Part shown: one piece after another, positions 16,380 to 25,006 of the stretch
Layout: the number at the start of each line of letters is the position of its first letter
Position numbering within the stretch: the stretch's first letter is position 1
From: Rhabdothermincola salaria
GTDB taxonomy: Bacteria; Actinomycetota; Acidimicrobiia; Acidimicrobiales; Acidimicrobilacustridaceae
DNA: 64,000 bases
Reading direction: 5' to 3'
NCBI RefSeq assembly: GCF_021246445.1
Contig: NZ_JAJQXW010000001.1
Span: 186,001 to 250,000, forward strand
Position numbers and translations under genes: made by a program
Notes under the pieces: model-generated
What the model was told of the DNA's origin: nothing
Database searches by the model: none
The model's input: only the letters and a program-made list of their open reading frames with translations

Positions 16380-18775
16380 TGCAGCCACGACACCCTGAAC
16401 CGTTCGCCGGACGCTGGCGGGCCAAGTGGATATGGGACGGCGCCCCGGCGCTGACGATGGAGACCGCGACGCGACCCGCCCTGGCCGACCCCACCGACAA
16501 GGTCGTGCTGTTCCGACGCGTCGTCGAGGTCGCCGCCGTCCCCGAATCCGTGCCCTGCCGGATCTGGGTCGACGGGCGCTACGTCCTGCGGGTGAACGGT
16601 AAGGAGGTGGCGCGAGGGCCGGTGCGGTCCGACCCCCGCCAAGCCCGCTACGACACCGTCGACCTGGCCCCCGAGCTGCGCGTCGGCGACAACGTGATCG
16701 GCATCACCGGCCGTCACTTCGGCCAGGCCACCTCCTGGTGGATGCCCGTACCACCGAGCTACTCCCTCGGGGCGGGCTCGCTGCTCTTCGAAGCCCTCCT
16801 CGGCGACGAGTGGATCGTCAGCGATCGCACGTGGCGTTGCCGGCGGGGCGAGGCGTGGACCCCCGTCCCGGTCCCCGGCGACGTCGCCTGCCTGCCGCTC
16901 GAGTCGTTCGACGCCCGGGAGCACCCCCACGGGTGGGAGTCGCCGTCCTTCGACGACTCCGACTGGTCCAAGGCCTGGGAGATCACGCCGATGCACACGG
17001 GCGCACACGGCGACCCGTCACCTCCGAGCGAGCCGTTCGGGATGCTGCGGCCGCCGGTGCGGCGATCCTTCCCGGTCGGCCGGCGAAACCCGGCCGAACT
17101 GGTGGGCCGACGGGCCCTCGCCGGTGAGACCGAGGTGCTCGACCCCGTCCGTCAGGTCCTCGACGACGAAGCGCGGGTCCGGGCGGGCGGCAGCGGCGAC
17201 CACGGTGACCTGCTCTCGTTCGACCTCGGGCACATCGCCGCCGGCACCGTGCACCTGGTGGTCACCGGCGCGGCCGAGGGGACGATCGTCGACGTCGCCG
17301 CCGCTGAGCACCTCGACGATGACGGGCTGTTGGTCCCGTTGGGGCAGCACGCGGGGTTCCGCTACGTCACGGCAGGCCGTTCCGAAGAGGTGTTCGACAC
17401 CCTCGACATCATCGGCACCCGGTACCTGCACGTGTCGGTCCGCCCCCCGAGCGGCGAGCCGGTGCCCGCCATCGGGCTCTCCGTGGACGACCTCCACCGG
17501 CCCCGCCCCGAGGGGGCGTCCTTCGAGTGCTCCGATGCGCTGCTCAACCGCATCTACGAGGTCGGGCTCCGTACCGTCGATCTCTGCGCGCTCGACGCCT
17601 ACGTGGACTGCCCCACCCGCGAACAGCGGGCGTGGACCGGCGACTCGGTGGTGCACCAGATGGTGGACCTCGTCGCCAACCCGGACTGGTCGATGGCGGC
17701 GTGGCATCCGCAGCTGGCATCGATGTCGCGCTCCGACGGCATGCTCGCCATGGCCGTGGCGTCGGACTTCGCGGCCGACGACCGCATGTTCGTGCCCGAC
17801 TGGTCCCTTCACTGGGTGCGATCCGTGCTCAACCTCCACCGCTACCTCGGCGACACCGAGCTCGTCGCCGACCTGTTGCCCGTCGCGGAGCGCACGCTCC
17901 GGTGGTTCGAGGGCTACCTCGACGACTCGGGCCTCCTGTCCGACGTGACCGGCTGGGTGCTGATCGACTGGGCCAGTGTGTACTCGTCGGGCTGCTCGTC
18001 CACGGTCAACGCGCTGTGGGCGCGGGCGCTCGAGGACTTCGCCGAGATGGCGCGTGCCCTCGGCAACGAGGCGTCGGCCCGATGGGCCATGTCCCGATGG
18101 GCCGGGGTGCGTGACGGGTTCGAGGTGTTCTGGGACGAGGCGAGGGGCGTGTACATCGACCACGTGGTCGACGGCGTGCCCCAGCGACCCGCCGCGCAGC
18201 ACGGGGGCGCGGCGGCGCTGGCGGCCGGCCTGGTGCCGGCGGAGCGGGTGGCGCGCGTGGTCGAGCGCCTCGTCGACCGTGAGCACCTGTTGCGCCACTC
18301 CTGGGTGATGGACCCGGTGACCCCGACCGGTGGGTCCACCGGCTACGTGCACCTGATGATGGGCTACCCGCCCCCGGAGTGGGATGCCGAGACGATGATG
18401 GTCGAGGCCGAGCCGTTCTTCCGCTACGTGGTGCACGAGGGACTCGCCCGAGCGGGACGTGCCGACCTCATCGCCGATCTCTGCCGTGACTGGAAGGTGT
18501 TCCTCGACGTCGGGGAGACGACCTGGCCCGAGTGCTGGACCGGGGGGACGCGGTGCCACGGCTGGTCGTCGACGCCCACATGGGACCTCGTCACCCACAC
18601 CCTGGGGGTGACGCCCGCCGAGCCCGGCTACGCGTCCGTTCGGGTGGCCCCCCGTCTGGGCGACCTCGCCTGGGCTCGTGGGGTCGTGCCGACACCGCAC
18701 GGGCCGATCACCGTCGAGGCCCACGCCGACGGGTCCGTCCACGTCGACAGCCCGGTGCCCGTCGTGCGGGCCTGA
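16379..18775 (+). CDS. Alpha-L-rhamnosidase, glycoside hydrolase family 78, cytoplasmic
   Basis: 798 residues. It releases terminal L-rhamnose from glycosides. Beta-sandwich domains fill residues 1-360. The (alpha/alpha)6 catalytic domain follows, with the family signature DCPTREQRAWTGDS near 410-423, including the general-acid Glu region, and a second cluster WTGGTRCHGWSSTPTW near 720. A C-terminal beta domain ends the chain. There is no signal peptide, so the enzyme acts on imported rhamnosides. GAGGAG precedes ATG 16379, which lies in the stop of the mini-ORF. Last gene of the plus-strand rhamnose operon. Confidence 0.93.
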   Translation: MQPRHPEPFAGRWRAKWIWDGAPALTMETATRPALADPTDKVVLFRRVVEVAAVPESVPCRIWVDGRYVLRVNGKEVARGPVRSDPRQARYDTVDLAPELRVGDNVIGITGRHFGQATSWWMPVPPSYSLGAGSLLFEALLGDEWIVSDRTWRCRRGEAWTPVPVPGDVACLPLESFDAREHPHGWESPSFDDSDWSKAWEITPMHTGAHGDPSPPSEPFGMLRPPVRRSFPVGRRNPAELVGRRALAGETEVLDPVRQVLDDEARVRAGGSGDHGDLLSFDLGHIAAGTVHLVVTGAAEGTIVDVAAAEHLDDDGLLVPLGQHAGFRYVTAGRSEEVFDTLDIIGTRYLHVSVRPPSGEPVPAIGLSVDDLHRPRPEGASFECSDALLNRIYEVGLRTVDLCALDAYVDCPTREQRAWTGDSVVHQMVDLVANPDWSMAAWHPQLASMSRSDGMLAMAVASDFAADDRMFVPDWSLHWVRSVLNLHRYLGDTELVADLLPVAERTLRWFEGYLDDSGLLSDVTGWVLIDWASVYSSGCSSTVNALWARALEDFAEMARALGNEASARWAMSRWAGVRDGFEVFWDEARGVYIDHVVDGVPQRPAAQHGGAAALAAGLVPAERVARVVERLVDREHLLRHSWVMDPVTPTGGSTGYVHLMMGYPPPEWDAETMMVEAEPFFRYVVHEGLARAGRADLIADLCRDWKVFLDVGETTWPECWTGGTRCHGWSSTPTWDLVTHTLGVTPAEPGYASVRVAPRLGDLAWARGVVPTPHGPITVEAHADGSVHVDSPVPVVRA

Positions 18776-18897
18776 GGACCCGCACGGGCCACCGGCCCAC
18801 GATCGCACAGGGAGGAGGAAGCGTCACCGCGCCGAGCGCGAGCAGACCCACCGACCGGCAGCTCCGGTCGATGGACCGTGTCACACACCGAGTTTTC

Positions 18898-18916
18898 GGC
18901 ATCGTCGAACGATGCC
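18898..18916. promoter_or_regulatory. Perfect inverted repeat GGCATCGT-CGA-ACGATGCC, candidate operator
   Basis: An 8+3+8 perfect repeat ending two bases before the ribosome site of the binding-protein gene. Its length and symmetry suit a LacI- or DeoR-type operator; in RNA it could also form a hairpin that affects translation. Confidence 0.5.
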
Positions 18917-18928
18917 TCAGGGGGACAG

Positions 18929-20374
18929 ATGACGACAGACCACCACCGACGAACAGCGACCGAGAGAGCAGGGGATCACGGTCGTGCACGGCCCAGGCGA
19001 CGGGCGGTGCTCGCGCTCGCGGTCGCGCTCGCCCTCACCGCAGGCGCGTGCGGCGGGGGGCGCGAGGACGCCGACCCCGGCGAGCCCGGGGCCACCGACA
19101 CGACCACCTCGGCTCCCGAGGCGCCGACGACGGGGTTCGGGGACCTGGCCTCGCCCTGCGGTCCCGGTGATGCGTCCGGGGCCACCGACCAGGGTGTGAC
19201 CGACACCTCGATCACCATCGGCTACGGCGACGACGCCGGCTTCAGCGGCGCCCCCGGCCTCAACCAAGAGCAGTCCGCGGCGGTCGCCGCCATGATCGAC
19301 TGGTGCAACGAGCAGGGAGGCATCAACGGTCGCGAGGTCGTGGGTCGCTACTACGACGCCAAGGTCACCGAGGTCAACAACGTCATGACCGAGGCCTGTG
19401 CCCAGGTCTTCATGCTGGTCGGGCAGGGGTTCTCGCTCGATTCCGGCCAGGAGCAGACGCGCGTCGGCTGCGGCTTGGCCTCGGTTCCCGCGTGGTCCGT
19501 CAGTCCGGCCTTCGCCAATGGGCCCCTGATGGTCCAGCCGGCCCCCAACCCGGTGGACGTGGTGAGCATCCAGAACGCTTTCGCCCTGGCCGAGCTCTTC
19601 CCCGAGAAGATCACCAAGGCGGCCGTGATGACGGCCAACTACGCCGCCACCAAGGACACGACGGACAAGGCGCAGTTGGCCTTCCCCGCCGCCGGGTGGG
19701 AGTTCCTCGACTGCGAACAGACCTACAACATCGCCGGCGAGGCCGACTGGCGGCCGTTCGTCCAGCGCCTCAAGGACTGCGGTGCGGAGATCGTGCTGTT
19801 CTCCGGTTCACCGGCACCGAACTTCCAGAACGTCCTCGACGCCGCCGCCCAGCTGGACTTCGAGCCCGTCTGGAGCATGGACGCCAACTTCTACGAAGAG
19901 TCGTTCGCGGCATGGAACCAGAACGGCTTCGCCGACAACGTCTACGTGCGGATGACCTTCACGCCCTTCGAGCAGGCGGCGAACAACCCGGCGACCCAGC
20001 AGTACCTCGACCTGCTCGAGGAGGCAGGCAGTCGGGTGAGCCTGCTCGGTGCCCAGGCCATCTCGGCGTTCTTGCTGTGGGCCACGGGTGCCCAGGCGTG
20101 CGGGTCGGAGCTCACCAGGGCCTGTGTCATCGACACGCTGCTCGAGGTCGATGACTGGACCGGTGGCGGCCTGCAGGCCACCACCGACCCTGGTGCCAAC
20201 CTGCCGTCCACGTGCGGGATGATCGTGAAGCTCGAGGGCACCACCTACGAGCAGGCCTATCCGGAGACGCTCGGCGAGTTCGACTGCGACCCTCGCTACA
20301 ACGTCACCATCACCGGACCGGTCGTCGACCAGGCCCAACTCGACGACGACCGGGTGTCACGCGCCTTCGGGTGA
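18929..20374 (+). CDS. Substrate-binding lipoprotein, branched-chain amino-acid ABC type
   Basis: 481 residues. The signal sequence has a twin-Arg-like basic stretch, a hydrophobic core and lipobox LTAGAC near residue 42, followed by a Thr/Gly/Pro-rich linker. The rest is a type I periplasmic binding fold (Peripla_BP_6): it starts DTSITIGYGDDAG near 92 and contains NEQGGINGREVV near 130. Such proteins deliver ligands to Liv-type ABC permeases, but no permease or ATPase gene follows; a strong terminator does. Position beside the rhamnosidase suggests a rhamnoside or plant-derived ligand, which is inference. ATG 18929 follows GGGGGA. Confidence 0.85.
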   Translation: MTTDHHRRTATERAGDHGRARPRRRAVLALAVALALTAGACGGGREDADPGEPGATDTTTSAPEAPTTGFGDLASPCGPGDASGATDQGVTDTSITIGYGDDAGFSGAPGLNQEQSAAVAAMIDWCNEQGGINGREVVGRYYDAKVTEVNNVMTEACAQVFMLVGQGFSLDSGQEQTRVGCGLASVPAWSVSPAFANGPLMVQPAPNPVDVVSIQNAFALAELFPEKITKAAVMTANYAATKDTTDKAQLAFPAAGWEFLDCEQTYNIAGEADWRPFVQRLKDCGAEIVLFSGSPAPNFQNVLDAAAQLDFEPVWSMDANFYEESFAAWNQNGFADNVYVRMTFTPFEQAANNPATQQYLDLLEEAGSRVSLLGAQAISAFLLWATGAQACGSELTRACVIDTLLEVDDWTGGGLQATTDPGANLPSTCGMIVKLEGTTYEQAYPETLGEFDCDPRYNVTITGPVVDQAQLDDDRVSRAFG

Positions 20375-20405
20375 CACCAACTCGCCGGACGCTCGAGCGA
20401 TCCGT

Positions 20406-20443
20406 GTGAGAGGGGCCGCGGGCTCACCCGCGGCCCCTCTCAC
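20406..20443 (+). terminator. Strong intrinsic-type terminator hairpin
   Basis: A perfect 17-bp stem starting GTGAGAGGGGCCGCGGG with loop CTCA, 31 bases after the binding-protein stop. No U-tract follows, as is usual at this GC content. It shows the operon ends here without transporter membrane components. Confidence 0.8.
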
Positions 20444-20545
20444 GGGGTCCGGACCCCGTCCCCGTGGCTCGCATCGCCGCCTCGGAGGCCGACCGTCGCC
20501 GCTGCGCTGCGGCCCCGGGTGCTGGACGCGGCCGGGTGGGGGCTC

Positions 20546-20563
20546 TAGCGTGACGGGCGTCAC
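20546..20563 (+). promoter_or_regulatory. -10 element TAGCGT overlapped by inverted repeat GTGACG-GG-CGTCAC
   Basis: TAGCGT (20546-20551) overlaps a perfect 6+2+6 inverted repeat (20550-20563). The start at 20585 with an AGGAGG site follows. The arrangement suggests a regulated promoter. Confidence 0.45.
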
Positions 20564-20584
20564 ACAAGGTGCCCAGGAGGCTCC

Positions 20585-20770
20585 ATGGAGACCACGCCCG
20601 AACGTCGTCCGCTCTGGGAGCGTTGCATGGCAGCCGTCGCCGCTGCCGATCCCGAAGGGGTCTCGCTGTGGACGCTCGCGGCCATGTCCGAGGACCTGGG
20701 TGTGACCTCGCTCCGCCCCACGGAGGTGAGTCCGCGGCGGCCGTCGAACTCGTCGCCCGGCGACGCCTGA
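20585..20770 (+). CDS. Small hypothetical protein, possibly frameshifted
   Basis: 61 residues from ATG 20585, with CAGGAGG and a promoter-like element upstream. Residues 1-45 look like a folded helical protein (METTPERRPLWERCMAAVAA). The tail (TEVSPRRPSNSSPGDA) looks like read-through of a wrong frame: the +1 frame over the same bases gives SAAAVELVARRRLTHREGHV, which continues helix-like to a stop at 20808, inside the 3' end of rnpB. Either the natural protein is short or one base change has broken it. Function unknown. Confidence 0.4.
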   Translation: METTPERRPLWERCMAAVAAADPEGVSLWTLAAMSEDLGVTSLRPTEVSPRRPSNSSPGDA

Positions 20771-20800
20771 CCCACCGAGAGGGCCACGTCGCTGGTTGGC

Positions 20801-21188
<388 letters not shown>

Positions 21189-21333
21189 GCCCTCCAGTGT
21201 GCCGCGTCTCGCCCCCGGATGGGCACGGAGACCCGGCCCGCCGGGGCCCGAACGCGCCGGAGGGGTGCGCCGGGCACCCCTCCGAGGTTCGTGCTGCGGT
21301 CTGTCGTCGCCCCGGGTCGGGACGGGCGACGGG

Positions 21334-22134
21334 TCAGTCGACGTAGGCCAACTCGGGCGCGGCCGCCCCGGTGCGCAAGAACGGCGTGGGCACCTGGGAC
21401 GTGCCGAGCACGCCGTAGAGCACCGACAGGTGGCGGGCCTCCACCCCTCCGATCGACATGATCGTCTGGCGCAGCTCGGGGGTGGTGAGCACCCCGGCCG
21501 CCTTGACGTAGGTGGCGGCGGCCAGGCTCTCGAGCGACACCGCCAGCTGGACCACCATGGTCTCGTCGGCGGCGGCCTCGAGGCCGGGCTGGACGACGTT
21601 CTCGAGGAGGAACTGGTTGGGTCCGGAGACCTCGGTGGCGCCGAGGTTGCGCAGCGTCTCGCCCAGCGCCTCGCCGTGCTCTCGGTGCTGGCCCTGGAAC
21701 AGACGAGCGGTGGCGGCGATGGCCGAGGAGGTCACCAGGTCCGAGTCGAGCGCGGCCTGGTAGGCGTCGACGGCCAGCAGCTCGATGGACTGCCCCGTCT
21801 TGAGCAGCACGATGTTCTCGGCGGGCGAGCCCGGCGCAGTGGTGGTCGTGCTCTCCGGCACGGTCGGTCCCGCACCCGTGACCGGGATCTGGTCGGTGGA
21901 GTCCGAGCCGCACGCGGCCAGGACGGCACCGGCGGCGAGGGTGGCGCCTCCGGCGAGGAAGGTGCGGCGGGCCGGGAGACCGAGGAGCTGGGCCTGATCA
22001 TCGGTGCTGGCCCCCGAGGCGGGGTCGAACACCCGGCTCAGGGCGCGGCGCCAGGCCGGGAGGACAGCGTCGTGCTCGCGCTGGGAGGCCCGGAGCTGAC
22101 GGCGGATCTCGTCGTTGGGAAGATCGGCAGGCAT
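21334..22134 (-). CDS. Ferritin-like protein with twin-arginine/lipoprotein signal
   Basis: 266 residues. A 50-residue cytoplasmic-looking N-terminus precedes ARRTFLAGGATLAAGAVLAAC, which has both a twin-Arg motif and a lipobox Cys. A Thr/Pro linker follows, then a helical ferritin-like domain (about 105-265) with QHREHGEAL near 150 and GGVEARHLSVLYG near 231 giving Glu/His pairs of a possible di-metal site. It is probably exported folded and lipid-anchored. It is the second gene after a homologous exported protein (17-base gap, GAGAGGACC site). The biochemical role is unknown; iron or oxidant handling at the cell surface is inferred. Confidence 0.75.
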   Translation of the reverse strand: MPADLPNDEIRRQLRASQREHDAVLPAWRRALSRVFDPASGASTDDQAQLLGLPARRTFLAGGATLAAGAVLAACGSDSTDQIPVTGAGPTVPESTTTTAPGSPAENIVLLKTGQSIELLAVDAYQAALDSDLVTSSAIAATARLFQGQHREHGEALGETLRNLGATEVSGPNQFLLENVVQPGLEAAADETMVVQLAVSLESLAAATYVKAAGVLTTPELRQTIMSIGGVEARHLSVLYGVLGTSQVPTPFLRTGAAAPELAYVD

Positions 22135-22151
22135 GGTTGGTCCTCTCGGGA

Positions 22152-22919
22152 TCAGCCGGCGAAGTCGGCGGGGTTGAAGGCGGCCTCGGTGGTGCCGAAG
22201 GCCGGCATCCAGTCCGACTCGGGCAGCTCGAGCATCTGGCCGAGCACGACCGCGTGCTGGGACTCGATGGGGAGGATCGTGGCCGCCGGCCCCGCGGCGA
22301 GCCAGGACTGCAGGGACCCGAGGGCCAGCAGGTAGGTCGCGGCCGCGCCTTCCTCCACGCCGTACATGACCTGCAGGAGCGCGTCCTGGTCGCCGGCCCC
22401 CTCGATCTGGGGGACGACTGCGTCGACGACGGCCCCGTTGGGGTCGGCGACCACGTCGGCGGACGGCAGCAGCGAACCGAGGGCGGTGGCGTGCTCGCGA
22501 TGGTGTCGGGCGAACGTGCGGCAGGTCTCGACGGCCATGGGGTCGAGCAGGTTGGTGTCGACGGCGAGGCCGTAGGCCGCCACGGCGGCCAGCTCGATGC
22601 CCTGGGCGAAGGAGACCAGCTCGATGTCGGCGGCCGGGAGGTCGGCGCCGTCCTCCTCGCCGTCGCTGCTGCTGCCGGCACCGCTGCCGCTGTCCTCGGC
22701 GGCGGAGGCGGCCTGGGCGAGGGCCAGCCCGGAGATGCCGACGGCGCCGAAGGCCACGGCGCCGGCGCCGAGGTTGCGGACGAAGCGACGGCGGGAGGCG
22801 ACCAGGTCGGGGTCGCTGTCGTCCAGGTGGACCGCGGCCAGATCGTCGCCGATCGTGCGCATCGCGTCGCGGTGCTGGTCGTCAACCTCGTCCACCAGGC
22901 GGCGGATCCTCATCGACAT
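22152..22919 (-). CDS. Ferritin-like protein with twin-arginine signal
   Basis: 255 residues. The signal SRRRFVRNLGAGAVAFGAVG is near residues 43-62, ends in an ALAQA-like cleavage site and is followed by an acidic Ser/Gly linker. The helical domain (about 95-250) contains FARHHREHATAL near 145 and IESQHAVVLGQML near 220, the same Glu/His pattern as the downstream gene. The two are distant paralogues and one operon. ATG 22919 has an AGAGGA site; MRIRRLV two codons later is an alternative. Role unknown beyond the fold. Confidence 0.75.
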   Translation of the reverse strand: MSMRIRRLVDEVDDQHRDAMRTIGDDLAAVHLDDSDPDLVASRRRFVRNLGAGAVAFGAVGISGLALAQAASAAEDSGSGAGSSSDGEEDGADLPAADIELVSFAQGIELAAVAAYGLAVDTNLLDPMAVETCRTFARHHREHATALGSLLPSADVVADPNGAVVDAVVPQIEGAGDQDALLQVMYGVEEGAAATYLLALGSLQSWLAAGPAATILPIESQHAVVLGQMLELPESDWMPAFGTTEAAFNPADFAG

Positions 22920-23174
22920 GGTGTGTCCTCTTCGTACGGTGGGTGCAGTCGGTGCAGGTGGTGGGCGTCGAGAGCGCTGGCCCCGTGGCCCGTCCCGGGG
23001 CCGAGGCTCCGGATGTTGCGGTCGGTGGCGGCCGGAGGGGACGCCGGATACCGAGCAGCTTTGCGCAAAGCAGGTCGGCTGATCACATCGGCCCGGCGCG
23101 CCGCAGGTGCTGCCGTGGGCGAGTCTCGCACTGCCTCGTGGCTCCCGGGCGGACCGGCGGCGATGTCGCCGGCC

Positions 23175-24617
23175 TCAGAAGTCCAGGCCCGAGAGCTCCG
23201 GGTACCACTCACGGGCCCGGGCGACGGCGCGCTGCCAGCGGTCGCGGTCGGGCTCGGACGCCGGGTCCACGACGACCCGGGGGCTCCAGGTGGCGGCCAC
23301 GTCGTCCCACCCGCCCCAGGTGCCGATCGCCAGCCCGGCGAGGTAGGCCGCCCCCAGGGTGGTGGCCTCGGTGACGGGGGAGACCTCGACACGGCGGCCG
23401 GTGGCGTCGGCGAGGGCCTGGACGAAGGTGGGGTTGTCGCTCATCCCGCCGTCGACGCGCAAGGCGTCGATGTCCTGGCCGGCGTCGGCGGCGGCCGCCT
23501 CCACCAGGTCGGCCCCCCGGTGGGCCACCCCCTCCAGCACGGCGCGCACCACGTGGGCCCGGCCCGTGCCCCGGGTGACCCCCAGCAGCGTGCCCCGCGC
23601 CCCGTAGTCCCAGTGGGGCGTGCCCAACCCGAGCAGGGCCGGCACGTAGACCACGCCCTCGGTGTCGGTGCAGCCCTGAGCCACGTCGTGGGACTCGGCG
23701 ACGGTGGGGATGAGCCCCATGTCGTCGCGCAGCCACTCGACGTTGGTGCCGGCCGACAACATGATCGCCTCGAGGCCCCACACGAGCTCGTCGCCCCGGC
23801 GCCACGTGACGATGGGGAAGGTGCCGCCTTCGGAGCGGGCGGCGGCGACGGGACGCTCGGGGCCGGTCACCAGATCGAGCATGCCGCCGGTGCCGAAGGT
23901 GATCTTGGCCGGTCCGGGTGCCACGCACCCCTGCCCGATCAACGACGCCTGCTGGTCGCCGGCCAGCCCACAGATCGGTGGGGCGCCCGGGAGGGCCGAC
24001 GCCTCGGCGATGGGCCCCGAGGAGTCGACGAGGCGCGGCAGCGTGCCCGCCGGGATCCGGAGGCGGTCGAGCACGGCCGCGTCCCAGCCGGTGGCCGGCC
24101 CGTCGAGGAGGCCGGTGACGGCGGCATTGGTCAGGTCGGTGACGTGGGTCGTGCCGCCGGTCAGGTGCCAGGTGATCCAGGCGTCGACCGTGCCCGCGCA
24201 CAGGTCCCGGGTCCGGTCGGGGTCGGCGGCGTCCAGCAGGTGGGCGATCTTGGTGGCGGACTGGTTGGGGGCCAGGCGCAGGCCGTCGGCCTGCAGCGTC
24301 AGGCAGTCGCCCACGGTGCGCAGGTCCTGCCAGCCCAGCGCGGGAGCCACCGGCTCACCGGTGGCCCGGTCCCACACGACCACAGAGGCCCGCTGGTTGG
24401 CGATGCCGACGGCCTCCACCGGCCCGCCCTCGGCCAGCACCCGCCGGGCCACGTCGAGGGCGGCGTCGGCCATGGCCGCGGCGTCGAACTCGACGAGGCC
24501 GGGTGCCGGACTGTCGGGCAGCACCTCAATGCGCGCCTCGACCGCGACGGTCGCGTCGGGTCGCACCACCGCGGCGCGCACACCCGACGTCCCCACGTCG
24601 ATCACCAGGATGCTCAT
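23175..24617 (-). CDS. glpK: Glycerol kinase (FGGY family)
   Basis: 480 residues. IDVGTSGVRAAVV near 5, WQDLRT near 93, GDQQASLIGQGC near 228 and TFGTGGML near 248 match glycerol kinase landmarks, and LRVDGGMSDN near 395 closes the ATP site. It makes glycerol-3-phosphate from glycerol and ATP. Some positions are divergent from classical GlpK, so another polyol kinase is possible, but the operon with glpD supports glycerol. ATG 24617 has a GAGGGGGAACC site. Last gene of the operon. Confidence 0.85.
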   Translation of the reverse strand: MSILVIDVGTSGVRAAVVRPDATVAVEARIEVLPDSPAPGLVEFDAAAMADAALDVARRVLAEGGPVEAVGIANQRASVVVWDRATGEPVAPALGWQDLRTVGDCLTLQADGLRLAPNQSATKIAHLLDAADPDRTRDLCAGTVDAWITWHLTGGTTHVTDLTNAAVTGLLDGPATGWDAAVLDRLRIPAGTLPRLVDSSGPIAEASALPGAPPICGLAGDQQASLIGQGCVAPGPAKITFGTGGMLDLVTGPERPVAAARSEGGTFPIVTWRRGDELVWGLEAIMLSAGTNVEWLRDDMGLIPTVAESHDVAQGCTDTEGVVYVPALLGLGTPHWDYGARGTLLGVTRGTGRAHVVRAVLEGVAHRGADLVEAAAADAGQDIDALRVDGGMSDNPTFVQALADATGRRVEVSPVTEATTLGAAYLAGLAIGTWGGWDDVAATWSPRVVVDPASEPDRDRWQRAVARAREWYPELSGLDF

Positions 24618-24631
24618 CTGGTTCCCCCTCG

Positions 24632-25006
24632 TCAGTCGTTGCGGGCGTTGGTGTTGGCCGCTCTCCACAGGGCCACGTAGGCGCCGATGGACCCGAGCGA
24701 GGCGAAGGCCAACACCCAGAAGGCCAGCGCGATCGGGTTCGGCAGGGTGCGGGTCCACACGGTGTAGACGAGCTGGGCGCCGAGGAAGGTGATGGCGCCG
24801 GCGATGGCTCCGTGCATGAAGGCGCGGTCGGGGAGCGAGCGGGCGGCGGCGAAGCCGGCGAGCGCCCCGCTGAACAGCACGATGCCGAACATGGCGGAGG
24901 CGACGAGGCCGGGCCCGACGGCTTGCCTGACGACGGCGGCCGGGAGGGCGAAGAAGAGCCCGTTGAGGATGCCGGCGAGCAGCACGCGGCGATCGAGCAC
25001 GCTCAT
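24632..25006 (-). CDS. Small integral membrane protein of the glycerol operon
   Basis: 124 residues with four hydrophobic segments, near 8-28, 34-52, 60-80 and 93-113, and short polar loops. No family recognised. Its ATG (25006) overlaps the stop of the flavoprotein gene (ATGA) and it ends 14 bases before glpK. It is not an aquaglyceroporin (no NPA motifs, too short), so a role in uptake can only be guessed from position. Confidence 0.75.
   Translation of the reverse strand: MSVLDRRVLLAGILNGLFFALPAAVVRQAVGPGLVASAMFGIVLFSGALAGFAAARSLPDRAFMHGAIAGAITFLGAQLVYTVWTRTLPNPIALAFWVLAFASLGSIGAYVALWRAANTNARND

Noticed and set aside
17018-18808. 596-codon minus-strand frame
   Set aside because: Antisense to the GH78 rhamnosidase; no motif, His/Gly/Val-rich.
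20375-20584. ABC permease genes expected after the binding lipoprotein
   Set aside because: No open frame with membrane segments; a 17-bp terminator and a new promoter occupy the gap.
22137-24680. 847-codon open frame on the plus strand
   Set aside because: It is antisense to the ferritin-like and glpK genes and crosses their intergenic gap. Its Gly/Val/His/Asp-rich low-complexity composition is typical of antisense frames in GC-rich DNA.
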